64,000 bases of DNA from Viola odorata (lineage: Eukaryota; Streptophyta; Magnoliopsida; Malpighiales; Violaceae). Numbering within the stretch: the first letter of the stretch is position 1; every line of letters starts with the position of its first letter. Shown here in pieces: positions 11,998 through 25,100 of this stretch. Where the stretch lies: NCBI GenBank assembly GCA_963691705.1, contig OY829542.1:2797688-2861687 (forward strand), given 5' to 3'. Below the pieces are notes generated by a model that worked only from the letters and a program-made list of their open reading frames with translations, had not been told where the DNA came from and did no database searches. Made by a program: the position numbers and the translations under genes.

Positions 11998-14900
11998 TAT
12001 CATTTATATTTTCATACAGAAAATTCCATTTTCATTTATTTCTCCTTCAAAATAAATTGAGAGTTGACAAAATCACTGAAATTTGTGGATTTAGCTTCCC
12101 TAGTTTTGATAAAAAAAAACTAGTCAAATGTTACCAAGTTTATCCCTCTTAATTAGTTCTCATTAATTTTATTTTATTTTAAAGAGAGTAAAGATAAGGG
12201 TCTTAATAGATGCAAATAAAAATCCCCATTGCTTTAATTAATGACTTGGGATATTGACTGATTTGTCTACGTATCATTTTTTATCTAACAAAAGGTAGAA
12301 ATTACTCGAGATTAAAGAACAAAAAAAGAAATGCATGTTTATTTATTTTTTACTTTCAAGTGTTCTTTTTGTCATTCCGATATAAAATTAATCTCGTTCG
12401 ATTATAATCAAATTCTGAATATACGGAGGTAATTAAAGCACTTGGGAACTAGTAATTCCATTCCTAGAATAAACCCAATAAGTTGGTCCAAACAAAGCCA
12501 AACAAAAACACTGAAATAAAAATGTTATCTCATGAATTTCTCCATCCCTTTATCATTCTTGTTCCATACACAAACCTCATCTTCCTGGAAATAGAATTTT
12601 GGGACAAGCAACAATATTGGAATTGTTTAATCAAATACAAACAAGGCTCCTGACTTTAAAGATGAATAAATTAATAATAAACATGTTAGTGAGTGTCCAT
12701 ATCAGTAAATATATAAATTAAGAAAAATGAATTTTGAAATTAAATAATTTAAAAAAAAAGTGGTAGCTAGGTCGTCGGGGCGTTGTTGTCGCGGCTCGAG
12801 TAAATTGTACAATTAAAGGTCATGATACTTTTGGTATTGTTGCTTACCGTCATGTCGTTGACAGAATTGTGCCCTTAATTAATCTTGAAATTAAGATTAA
12901 ACTAAGGGAAAAATCTTCAAAAAGTAATTAGAATTTTCAAACCTGAAGCCGACCCAAACTGGCAATTTCAATAACTATTGTTCAGATCAGTTGGCAATAC
13001 ATATATCATATATGCATGCCTCATGCATGGTACGGAAGTTTATTAATTATTATTTTCTTGGTCTCACACACAGAACTAGTAGTGTTGAAAAATAGAAAAT
13101 TCTAAATAAAATTGAGATAAAGTCCTTGTTGAGACAGATTTGACAAATGAAATGATCAATTAGTGATTTTATTTGTTTATTTTCTTCCGAGTGTCTTTTC
13201 AACCGAGATTAATTTCATTCGAGTTTTATTGGATCTTTAAAAGTAGATGATTCTCCCAACATAATTTTCTTCATTTTTAAAACTCGAACTCAAAATCTTA
13301 GTTATCGATCAACAAATCCACTTTATGTCACTTAACAACATTGAAGGCATGTGAAGGATATGATGTAACCTGCTTCGAAACAGCCTTGACGTGCCTAATC
13401 AGAAAGGAATTTCCATGACATCATTGTTTATGTGCATGTTATTGTCATGGGATCACTGCTTACGAACTCAAATCACTACAAATTTGACAAATTCAGAACA
13501 ACAATGTATGTATGTTTGCATGTATGTAAGTTTTCATAAAAGATCTTATTTCATTAAAAACTCGACCCTTTTTAAATTTAATTTATAATTTTCTTATTTA
13601 TTCGATATAAAATTTTAGTTCGTGCATCCACCTCGTCAGAAACTAGCCTACCAATTACTTCTAATCATGAACATACATGCCTCTTCATTGGAAGTATATC
13701 GGTGCACGATTGACTTGCCCTTGGTGTATGATTTAAGGCAGGAAAGGACCGGGTCAATTTTGGTTTAGTTAGTGCTTACTTTTTTGACTTAGAGCGTAGA
13801 CAATATTGTGTCCTGCAAATTCAAATGTTTTTTTCCTCTTTCATTGCATTATTGGCATCCAAATTGCGCAATTGGCTATTTAATTAGTGCATTATCTATA
13901 ACCCTAGCTAGCTAATTTACTAATATTTTTTTACACTTGACTCCTAAAAGTCCCTATCTACTTAATTCAAGGTAGTCATATATAATGACTTTTGTTTACG
14001 GGGGCATCCAATGATGATTAATTAATAATCAACTTCAATTATTAATTTGTAGATATGGTGTCCAATAATTTCTAGTTTACTTGCAGCAAATCCGGAGGAG
14101 ATTAAACCTTGGATTTCATTAATGAACCATATATTTATATATTCCCTCCGTTGTTTTATACATGACTGATTTAAGAAAAAAATTATCCAATTATATTTTT
14201 CAAGACAATGGAAGTAATTATTCATTAATATTTATTTTTTCATTGGTCAATATAAAGAGTAATTATGGAATAATAGTAGATTTTTTTTATTTTTTTTTCA
14301 AGACAACAGTTAGTCTTTTACGAGAGTTTCCTTGATAGGTTTATTTTATATTAATTTGACATCTATAAAATAACGGAAGGAATATATAAGGAATGCTAGG
14401 GACCATCACTCTAACGGTTGCTAACTTGCTATTTAACCCTCTTTCTGATTGGGCCACATCATCAAGTAATTTTTAAATGAAATTAACTAAATCTTATCTC
14501 TATCTCCATAATTTATTTAATTTTCTTAGTTTTTTTTCGGGATATATGTTTCTATTTTTTTCTCTTCAAATTATGTCGTTCCTTGTTAATTACTCAATTT
14601 CCCTCCCTTTCTAAATCACCCAAGAATCGTTCCATCTAAGAAGCTCTTTTGTCCTAGTACTCCTCTAAATATATATCCATCCACTTTCCTCTCATTGCTT
14701 GTAATCCGGACCCTAAATAATTAATGAAAGTTAATTAGAGACTATGATGAGTACTAATCTTCATCTTTATCCGTCCACCGTACGAATCAGTGACCATAAA
14801 CTTATCCTACGATTTTTGGTAGTACAAGTGGAGTTCACACACAATATTAAACTTCTTACACCAAAATTACACAAACTTTCATGCATTCCTTTGTGCGCAT

Positions 14901-16019
14901 GTGCTTTTGCATTGCACTGTGTTTGGAACTGGACAATCGCATCATTACAATCTTGAAAAAGTTAGTAACATCTTCGTGGTCCTAAACTTGCATGATATGT
15001 CTCTTTAATTATACGCACGTTCAAAGAAATTCATTCATAATTCATCCAAAAAGCTCGAACGGTACGATATTCGATCCGGTGATGATAACTATCGTGAGTT
15101 TAATTGATATGGGACAAATGTTATTGTTCTGTTACTGTCGAGCAGATTCTTCAAGAAATTAAGCAAACCCACCTGACATTAATGTATGGTGTAGTAGTAA
15201 TTAATTAGCACAGAAATTAATGTTTGGTGATTGGAAACTATTTGGGTGTTCTTAATAATTATTGATGTTGTTGGAATTACATGAAATGGAAGGGATAACA
15301 TGTACATGTGCCCTCACAGCTCTTACTTCCAATTGCAGACATGGAGATAAAAATAAAAGAATGCAGCCATTTCTGGATACCCTACTTTGCTACAACACAT
15401 CAACTCATAGCCAAAACGTCAAACCAACTTTCCAACTTTAAAATTCTGTTCCTTTTTTTAATGTAAGATTTGGAGATAAAAAGACTTTTTGAATATGGTT
15501 GCAATTCTATAATTCTACCCATTTATGTAACTAGAAAGAAAAAATAAATAAAACTTGCTTTTAATGCATAATTTTTTAATTTATTTGATATAGTTACGAA
15601 CGTAGACAAAAAGACTCGAATATAATTACAAGTTTTATTAGGCCCGCCGCCTGCATAGTTAATTAGATGATGCTTTGAACCTAAATACTTGGTAGTACTT
15701 TGCTATCAGAGCTACCGGGCTGCATGCCCGTAAAGTATAGGGAAGAGCCAGGTGACAGTTTTGAACATCTACTGTCATTGTACATCAAACAGAACAGTAG
15801 CAATCTGATCCAATTCCAAACATTGTAGTAATGTAGTCAACACAAATTCGTAAAAGAAAGAACTTTTTAATAAATGGTGGTCAAAATGAAAGTGATAGTG
15901 GCAAAACAAACAAATTTCTCTACATAAATGTTATAACTAGGATTCTTTTTTTCCCCCCTGACATACCAAAGTTTCCTACTAATAATTAACACAAATTTCA
16001 TGTACAACATCGATCCATG
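11998..16019. other. Intergenic DNA between MITE A and the MYB gene
   Basis: AT-rich with no supported gene. It contains another Stowaway-like copy at 14142-14382, a short ATGT-type microsatellite near 13504-13527, and the MYB 3' UTR at its right end (roughly 15750-16019). A small perfect hairpin, CGGGC-TGCAT-GCCCG, lies near 15717-15731. Confidence 0.55.
14142..14382. mobile_element. Stowaway-like MITE, different subfamily (copy E)
   Basis: About 241 bp beginning TTCCCTCCGTTGTTTTATAC after a TA and ending ...ATAACGGAAGGAA before a TA. The termini pair as short Stowaway-type inverted repeats. The interior differs from copies A-D, and it has no coding capacity. Confidence 0.6.
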
Positions 16020-17484
16020 TTATTGTGCCCTGTAGTAGCTTGAATCCTGTAGGAGCTGGCAATTCTCATAGTCAGAAGAAGAAACAAGAAGCTGATCAGG
16101 AAAATTCTGCAGAGAAGTTATGATAATGTTGTTTTCCCAATTGCTGTTACTTTCAACAGAACTAGAACTAACCCCATTATTGCTGCTGTTGCTGCAATTC
16201 GTCATCAGCTGCTGATCCATATTTCCATACACAAAATTCTCCAACCCATCAATCTTTTGTTGGGAATTATTATTGGCAGCAGACAGCAATTGATGATCAT
16301 GATCTAGCTCGCCCGCGAAACAGTCATCAATCCCTTGGAACAAATTTGAAGAACCATAGCTGGAATTCATGACGTGGCCAAAAACTTGTTCTTGATGAGG
16401 AGCATAATTTGTGGTGGTATGAGCAGTGGTAGTGGTGATGATTGATTCTTGAAAGTTATTATTATTGTCTGAAAATCTACCACCCAATTTGATGAGCAAG
16501 CTCCTGATGGATTCTTGATCCAAGAAATTGATGTGATGATCAGAAATAGGAGAATATTCTTGTGAAATTACTGGGTAGTTATTGTTGTTCATCATAACAG
16601 CGGCAGGTAGCTCTGGCCAGTAAGGAGCTGCTGCTTGTAATTGATCATTCATTCCAAAACTTTCTCCAATTTCTCTCTTTATCATCTGATCTTGCTGCTT
16701 CAGGCTTGCTCTTCTTGCAGCTAATTGCTCTTTCCTCTGTTTTCCTAACAGCTTCTTCTTCAACCTTGTGTTCCAGTAATTCTTGATATCATTATCTGTT
16801 CTTCCAGGCAACTGAGCAGCAATTATAGACCACCTACGCATCAAAAAATAGCAAGATCGTATTAATTAAAAACCCATTTCAAGAATCAAAATATATACAC
16901 ACATAAATCAAGAATGGTATGTTGAGACAGGTTGAGAGGACACCCAAGAAGATGGAAAAGAAGAAAGATTTACATGCTGAAAAAGCCAATGTTTATTAAG
17001 AAAACCCATTTCAAGAATCAAACTGGTTTACTTGCCCGAACGGGGCCGAGGGGACACTCAGTGAAGATCGAAAATAAAAATAAAAATAAATTATTATTTT
17101 TACCTGCTTCCAATACTTATGTAGAGACTGCAAATGATGTTGTCTTCTTCCTCTGAGAATCCTCCATGCTTGATGTTTGGCCGCAGATAATTCAACCATC
17201 TGAGTCTACAACTCTTGCCACATCTCTTGAGGCCTGAAATTAATTAAACCAAATCATTTTAGTGTCAGGAATATAATATAACTATCAAAATTTGAAAAAG
17301 AAGCAAAATTTATAGTATAATTATAAGTTATTTTATTAAAATGCATACCTATTTTTTGTGGGAGGGCAATCCAGTTACCACCAGTGCCATGTTGCTCAAT
17401 ATAAGACTTGAGTTTTGCATCTTCTTCAGGTGACCATGGCCCTTTTTTAACATTGGCTTTGTCACAACAAGGAGCTCTCCCCAT
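16020..17484 (-). CDS. R2R3-MYB transcription factor, subgroup 14 (MYB36/RAX/MYB68 type)
   Basis: Exons in transcript order 17484-17349, 17233-17104 and 16833-16020 give 359 residues. The start [20 protein letters not shown] and the two MYB repeats (about residues 14-62 and 67-113) are near-identical to subgroup 14. The R3 helix carries [20 protein letters not shown] and then LLGKQRKEQ. Introns fall at the two positions usual for R2R3-MYBs, after G46 and inside the R3 SR codon. The C-terminal half is rich in N, Q and S, with a short conserved-looking [14 protein letters not shown] segment. Members are nuclear regulators of axillary meristem formation (RAX/Blind), Casparian strip differentiation (MYB36) or root growth (MYB68/84). 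The LGGRFS segment makes me lean to the MYB68/84 side, but that is from memory and uncertain. The gene appears intact. Confidence 0.93.
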
Positions 17485-17565
17485 TTTTTTTCCTTTCTTC
17501 TTCTTCTTTGTTTGTTTTTTGAAAGTTTTGGAAAAGTTTGAAAAAGAATGGTGATGATGATGGTG

Positions 17566-17575
17566 TTTATATATA
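17566..17575 (-). promoter_or_regulatory. Probable TATA box of the MYB gene
   Basis: On the - strand, TTATATATAAACACC lies about 85 bases upstream of the ATG at 17484. A CT/GAG microsatellite (about 17579-17600) sits just further upstream. Spacing suits a short 5' UTR. Confidence 0.55.
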
Positions 17576-17599
17576 AGAGGAAGAGGAGGAGGAGGAGGA

Positions 17600-20500
17600 G
17601 ATTTGTAATATAATAGCTGGAGAAGGAGAAAGATGGAGTTGGAAGAGGTTGATTTCTGGGTTTTCTCTGTTGATTTCTGTGTTGTTTTTTTAATTATAAT
17701 TTGATTCAAAGTGGAGTGGAGAAAAAGAAGCAAACTTTATGGATAGAATAATGAAATGAATTGGAAATGCCATGCCAGAACTGTAGACTAAGGTTTTTTC
17801 TTACTTGTCCTTCTTATTAGATCAGAATCTGCAATAGATATATTCTATTTAAAAAATCTGTAACAGATGTATACTCACTAATGTTTTTTTTTTGGGTATT
17901 GTTTACACTTCTATTTATGCAGCGTCGACATATTATATTTACAATTTATTCTCACTTGTACCACATTAAGTCACTATTTTTGGTTTGTTCGGGGTTAAAA
18001 TTATTGTTTATTAATTATTTTGCTAGTAATAAAAATTTTATTACTACTTGAGATTTAGATTCGAATCTAACTTCAACGTATTAAAATATCCAAATATTAC
18101 TAAACACGTACCCAAACGCCCCAATAAAACTCTGCATGTCTCGTGCTAATAAACAAAACTCGGAGAGTCGCGAAAGTATGAGTAGGATGATACTAACCTT
18201 GCAATGCAAATACCAATTGAACATATATGCCGATCCATATATTTTTAGAATATATATAGCTAGTTAACGAAATAATTAATTATTATACATGTATATAAAT
18301 ATTTTGACTGACAATTTTTAAATAATAATTCCAATTTTAATTTAATTTAAATATGAAATTTTAACTTTTCTATAAAATTTTAATAATACAAAATGAAGAT
18401 ATATACTAAATATATTAATATTTTTTATTAGTAAGAGTATAAATCGTTAAAATATATACCAATATTTTTTAGATTTAAATCTTAAATTTTCTAATTTTCA
18501 TAACTAATAAATTAATTATTAATAAAAATGTAAAAATATTATATATATACATATATATACTTTCTACTCAATTTGGAGATTTACCGTACTTTTTTCCAGC
18601 TCGGTATAAAAATTTAGCGTTGTGTTACTTACATTAAAACTCATTCCGAATACACACTAAACTATCAACTCCTGACAATAAAATGCTCCTAATAGTAAAC
18701 TTGTTACAACAATGAGAAGCTAATATTATCGTTATGCCTTTGACCTAGCTAGCACCATACATGAACGAAATGGTACTTTGCTATTACGACTGGGCTGGGC
18801 CAACAAGAAAAGAAAGTCCAGTGTCGCATTCATTTGCGTCACTCACTCGACTTTTTTTACTCGTCTGCTATGGCGCTATGCTCTTGTTTGTTATAATATA
18901 AACACAATTTTCTAAAGTTAATATAAATATTTTAAAACTTAATGCTTTCCACTATAGCTATAATCTAGATGATTAGTGTAAATTGGCAGCAGGAGAAAAT
19001 TATTAAAGTCGACTTGACTTGAGCTGGAAAGGGCAAATGTCAAAAACCGTAGATTTTGATTTTGATTCTTGTTAGTGTTTGGACTTTAGACTTTAAATTG
19101 TTCTAATGAATTGGGAAAAAAGAGAGGAAAAGAACATTGATCTTGTAGATGATTAATGGTCTTTCGTTTTTTACTTTTGTTTTTCTTTTTAAAAAAAAAC
19201 TAAAAACAAAGAACATTTCATCACCAAAATGGAAAAAAAGAAGTAAAAAAAATATAAAAAAGTATCTAGAGGACCATATATAGAAAACATCTAGGACTAT
19301 ACCAGACGAGTTCGTATCGAAAATACCTAATTAACGAAGAAAACATGAACATATATATATTTGCGGGATGATATTGAAAATTCTCCTCACGCATAGTAGT
19401 TCAGGTGGGTTTTAATTTTTCATTTACATTCATAAATGTATTTGAATTTTCAGTTTTTAAGTGTCATTACGCACTAAAACCTTCAAAATGAATAATTCAA
19501 AGATAGTCGTAGCTCTCAAATAATTGGATTGAAAATTGCAAACACCCAACTTTTTTAACATGAAAGTCATGACTATAGTTGAATTTAATGGTCTAGAATA
19601 GAATTGTTATTAGAAGAAACTTTTTTCAACACGAAATGAAGGAATGGTCGTCAATTGGTAGGCCACCATATAGTTGTTCTTGCTCTTTCTTTCTCTCTGT
19701 TTTAATTTTAATTTTAATTCTAGTTCTAGTTCCATTTACTTGTGTTGAGTAAAATGTATAGTAACATTCCATAGAAAAATGACAATTATTATGGTCGGGA
19801 AAGAGTACTAAAAATTGAACCCATAGCCAACTATATAAAACCATATGCACTAACTAACAACTTAAATTAAGTTGCAATATTTGCATTAATCTTCTCAAGG
19901 CAATTTTCTTGCCCTACTTACTACACATAATAAATAAATATAATATATACGTGTGAAATTGACCTTTTAAAAGAAAGTGGACGTTTGCCGTACGTTGCTT
20001 GGATTGACTAATTTTTTACAGGATGTCTATGTTCTTATCGAGACCAGAAATAATCGTCTGAGATTTATCGAGAAGTGGTTGGTGTGAGTTATTCATCTCT
20101 CGTTTTTTATAATAAAAATTTAATAGAGATAAATGTAATTCACGTAGATTAATGCAAGGTTAGTTTTGCATGGTTTGACGGCAGCCTATTTTAACTTGTA
20201 AGACTTTCGATTAATTTACTCCAATCTATGTCCATCAATTTATCTGCCCTAGCTAGTGTTTCTTTCATTCGTTGAAAAAACCATACATTGTTTGCACCCA
20301 AAATAACAACTTGCTCAAGTCGCCACATATAATTGTGTTGGGATCCAGCTAAAAACGAAGTAAAATATATATATTACTGATAGTGTTTAAAAACTATATG
20401 TGTTCAATGATAAAATCAAGATTATTTTTCAGTAGGGTCCACAAAATTTAACACTTAACTATAAAATAACAACAATAATACTCCCTCTGGACACAAATAA

Positions 20501-22195
20501 TTGTCACTTTCCTACGGATTCTTACTGTTCATAATACTTGTCATTTTATCTTTTCCGAAGCATATATTTTGTGCAAATAACAATTTTTTTTTTATGAATC
20601 AACCCAATTTGATGATGGTGTGGTAATTTGAGTGAAAATTATGAGTAAAAATGAAACAATGTAGAATAAAATAAGATCAAAGATCATTGTCCTACGAATT
20701 TTTACTATTCTAAAACGTCATTTAATTGTGTCCGGAGGGAGTAATAATAATTATTAAATTAAAGTAAAATGAAGGTCAAGGCCACTAAGTTCTAAAAACA
20801 AATCAATAATAAAAAAATTCGAATTAAATAATTGCCTTGTATTTTATTTTATTTTATATATACGTATGTCGAGTTTGACAAATTACAAAATCTAGAAGGT
20901 TCGTAGAAACTTAGCATAAAACAGAGGCCTGAGGCGTCTGATTTTTCCCTTCTTTCTTCTTTGAAATGGTCTCAGGGTTTCTAAAAGGGTGTCATCAGAA
21001 TGAAAAACCCAAAAAAATTACCAACCGCAATATTTCGATCTCATCACTCAGTAGTCAGTACCGAAATTTGTCTGCAAGTATATATAAGCGTTTTTTGTCA
21101 TAAGTGGCAATAAAAGTTACCGGACTCGAAATTGAAACTCCATCATCTCTACTTTGTAATCGTACCACTAAATTACGAGCTTTATCACATCAACTTTAGT
21201 GACGCTCCTAATGTATTTAATTTTTGACCAAAGCCCAAAGGAAGATCAAAGGGGCATTCCCTTCGATAATCATTTTCTATCTCTTTGATAATTATTTCCT
21301 CCTTTATTCGAGTATTAAAGAAGTTAAAGGAAGATAAATTTCTCAACGCATTTTGCTTAATTTCTATTGCTCGAACTGAAAGAAAGGTTGCAGTGATTAT
21401 ATTTAAAGACAAAATCACTAAAAACTTCTGGATTTTAATACTCCAAAAGAGGCAACTCAGAGACGAGTTTATCCCTTTCTTACCACTTTTTAGGTTTTAG
21501 TTTTACCCTTTCTTTTTCCTTTTTCCTTTTTTGATTTTAATTAATAATTGCTAGTAGAAGTTAAGAAGAAAAGGAGTAAAGGTCAAAAGAAACAAAGATA
21601 AGACAAAAAATTGACCAACTGGTTTCGTTGTCAGACCGTTTCTACCATACCTGCTGCTACTAGTGCTAATTCTATGTGGCGCACACTATCTTCTCATACT
21701 ATTCTGCTCCCCAAACCAGCATAACAAGTTCGTACCAGTCGATACCGTATAATGTGTTAGATCTCGAGGCTAGAAAATCAACAAATTCGTAACTTGATAG
21801 TTTATGCGAAACGATATGTTAGAACTTGGAAGTCTCAATTTCGAATCAAATAACTTGTAAATTGTAATACATATCCGCGTAGCCCATTGCAGAACTGAGA
21901 ATCGAGTCATAACAGGGGAGGAGAACAAGATCGGAGGGCGAGGGTTCGAATCCTCCAAAGCGTAGATTTTGTTGCTAGTAGGCTATGTCCTACTTGTACC
22001 AGAAAAGAAGGGAGAGCAGGAAATGCAGTAGTTCAAGGATTCACAAACAGATTTTAACATTGCTTTTATTATGTCCCTAATTCTCATGTAATTGAGCAAA
22101 TGTTTCAAAAAAAGTAGAGTCCTATAGGTACAAAACACCAAAAACTTACATATTGACTAGTGGGCACCCTCTAAGACATGGTCACTTCAGTATGC
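17600..22195. other. Intergenic DNA between the BCAT and MYB genes
   Basis: About 4.5 kb of AT-rich sequence without a supported gene. It includes the MYB upstream region (right of 17600), Stowaway copy B (20481-20741), and at its far end the 3' UTR of the aminotransferase gene. A B-box-like GGGTTCGAATCC at about 21943-21954 does not fold into a tRNA. Confidence 0.55.
20481..20741 (+). mobile_element. Stowaway MITE copy B
   Basis: 261 bp flanked by TA on both sides. The left end is CTCCCTCTGGACACAAATAA and the right end, reverse-complemented, is CTCCCTCCGGACACAAT. Interior blocks (CATAATACTTGTCATTTTAT, then CAATTTGATGATG and GTGGTAATTTGAGTG) are shared with copy A in the same orientation. 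No ORF. Confidence 0.85.
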
Positions 22196-25100
22196 CTAAT
22201 TCAGCTCAAGGGTCCAGTTCATCTTGTCCTCTAAAAGTCCCATCTGTAGTCTGGTAAGCGCATCGTAGAGTTGTTGCGAGACAGCGCCAACACCGCCTTC
22301 ATTGTAAGTTACCCTGCATTAAAGGAAAAAGCCACGTCATTAGTCGACAGGTCAAAACCCAAATATTTGGTAAAGCCATCTTTGGCGCAAACTAAGCATT
22401 TTACTATGGTCTTGTTAGGTACGTAGCACTTCTAATGACTATTTTGGAAATGCATCCTTTGTCACTAACCTTCTATCCTTGTAAGTGATGCTGCCCACAG
22501 GTGAAACAACCACAGCTGTTCCAGTACAAAAGACTTCATCGGCATCAAGCAACTCATCCACGGCTACAAGTCGCTCCTCAACCTGAAGGTTACAGAAAAG
22601 GCATTGTGGAGTGAAGTGATTCAGCAACTTATTTCAATGTAGTAGCCATTGTGAAATGCAAAACTACGTGTTTGAGGATTGAAGTGGGATCAATGCACTT
22701 AAATACTTCATTGTGACACTTAGGGTACAAGACGAGCAATAACAAAATATAGTATTCTGCTTTGATGAAGTCATCGAGTCCTTCTGTTAGCATGACATTT
22801 AATGCAATAGTATACATAGAAATGATAGAGAAAACAGCTGCTCAGATACAGCTAGGAGTACTGTCAGCCACAAAAGAAGCAAGTAGCATTGCTTGTGATG
22901 ACTGGCAGACACCAAACACATCCACAAAGACAAGAAAAACACCTTTAGGCTTCAGGGAGCTTAACAGAAAAAGACGCATTATGCCGTACTAAACAGAGTG
23001 AATACAACAAATGGCCTTTCTCGTTTAATCTTTAACAGAAGTACCTTATGGAACCACGCAACAGACTGTCAGTATCTAAACATTCCGAATTGGAAGTCCA
23101 CAAATCTAAGCGGAGCCTAACTGTACTAGTAACAAAAGCCAAACTTTAAGACATTTCATCAATTATCTATCAATGCATCTCATTCTTTTTATCAAATCAC
23201 CATACCAAAGTATTCTTATCATGATCTCATCCAGGATATCACCATGTAACGGACTGTGTGACGAAAAACGATGGTTTTCCTAGCCACCCAAAAAAACAAA
23301 ATAGTACCTGGAATCCTTGGTTTCGAGCAACATCAATTATACTCTTCCTTGTAATGCCAGGCAGGATTGTTCCTTTTATTGCAGGAGTAAAGATATTGTT
23401 ACCCTGAAAGCAGATGAATGAGCACATATCAGCTCCGCTTACGAGTAGGAGAACATCAACTATAAATAAAACATATAACAAAGAAATGACCAACCAAAAT
23501 GTCAACATATTTGAAACTACCGCATAACACGCTTCTCCAATGTAAGCAATAAAAAACTATAACCAAGAGAAATTAAACCATGGCTGATGAACAGGCTACA
23601 GATAAAACTCAAGTAAAGCCAAAAAAGCCTCTTAACTTGGGATGCAAATAACACAAAACTTCCCTTTAAATTTACCACAACTTTGAAGAAATGTCACGAA
23701 TGCTGAAGCATAAAACAACAAGTCATCCATAAGCAAAAATTAATGGCAAAACAAAGAAAGAAAAAATATATCCACTAGTAGTTTTTTGGAAACCAAGCCT
23801 AATCCCGAGGCATTTAATTAACAAATATAATTTCCAGAGAGGAGGGGGAGAAACATTTCTGCAGGAAGGATAAATTCATTAACAGGAAAATGAAAAGAAA
23901 ATAATTGCCTGCTCCATGTAATTGTGTGTGCCACACGCATGTGATTCTCATGGATAGATGAGCACATCAAGACAGATGCTTAGACATACTACAAATAATT
24001 TTCTATTCGAGACTCCAAGATTTCAGGTTTGAAAAATGGGAACAGTTGTAACAATTTTGATTGGAGGCTAAGAGCGAAAGTATAGGTTCCTCAGAACACC
24101 TTTTTTTTAATTATCAAATAGGTTTCTCAATACTTGATACAGACAATCATTGTATATTGTCTTAATAGGTCATAATAAACAGATATATTAGGACCCGCTC
24201 TGGATGAAATGAAGAACTTTTTTTTTGATAGGTGGAGGGATTCAAACCTAAGTCCAAGCCCCTACTGGTACCTTTGCCACCAGCAAGACAACCAATGAAC
24301 TACATGCCCATTGACATGAAAGATCAACTTGAAGGTGGAAGTAATGGTTTTGTTCCATTGAAAACAGCATGGCGGTTGTCACATGTTTGCCCAACATAAC
24401 ATGGCACAACGTAGCATTTATTAACCACAAAAAGTTTATGCATATTCATAAATCCAGATTCCAAATAAAGATAAATGACAAAATGCACTACTATTAGCTA
24501 GGCAACTGTTGCTGCATAAATTTGGTGCACAAATAATCTAAAAAAAGACATGACTGGGTGGATGCATAATATATGCAGACATTAATGTCTATTGCTCTTT
24601 TTTTTTCTTCATAAATCAAGTATAATAAACAGGAGCTATTTCCTTTCTCAAATTACCTTAACAACGAAAATGTTGCAAGAAGAAACCTCCTCCAAATACT
24701 TTTTATGGACACAATCGAGATACAGAACATCACTATATCCTTTGGCTTTCGCAGCACTTTGCGCTTTGAGAACCTATGAGTTGATCAATCATAAAAAGAG
24801 ATATGTTAGCTAGCTCATTCTCTGATTAACTTCAAAATATCTTGTGGAAAACAATAACTTCAAATCAAATCCAAACACCTTGTGCGTGTCAATGAACAAA
24901 ATGTAAAGTAAATGTACAAACTACAAACAACATAGCCACATTTACAAAGTCCCGCTGTTGTTGCATTATGAAGAAATCAAATCAGCATATCCGGTAAAAT
25001 AAGAAATATTTAAACAGATAAAGATGATTCTTTTCAGTGTTAAAGGAAAAAACAAAGATTGAGAAAGTCTAAAAAAATATGCACATACAGGTGGATTTTC

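Noticed and set aside
15710..15735. Small GC hairpin downstream of the MYB gene
   Set aside because: Only about five base pairs around a five-base loop. Too small to call a terminator or miRNA in a plant genome.
21875..21965. Possible tRNA gene (GGGTTCGAATCC B-box-like motif and upstream TAGCCCATTG)
   Set aside because: The T-stem has a mismatch, no acceptor stem pairs with the sequence after the T arm, and A and B boxes are too far apart for an ordinary tRNA. At best a degenerate tRNA-like or SINE remnant.
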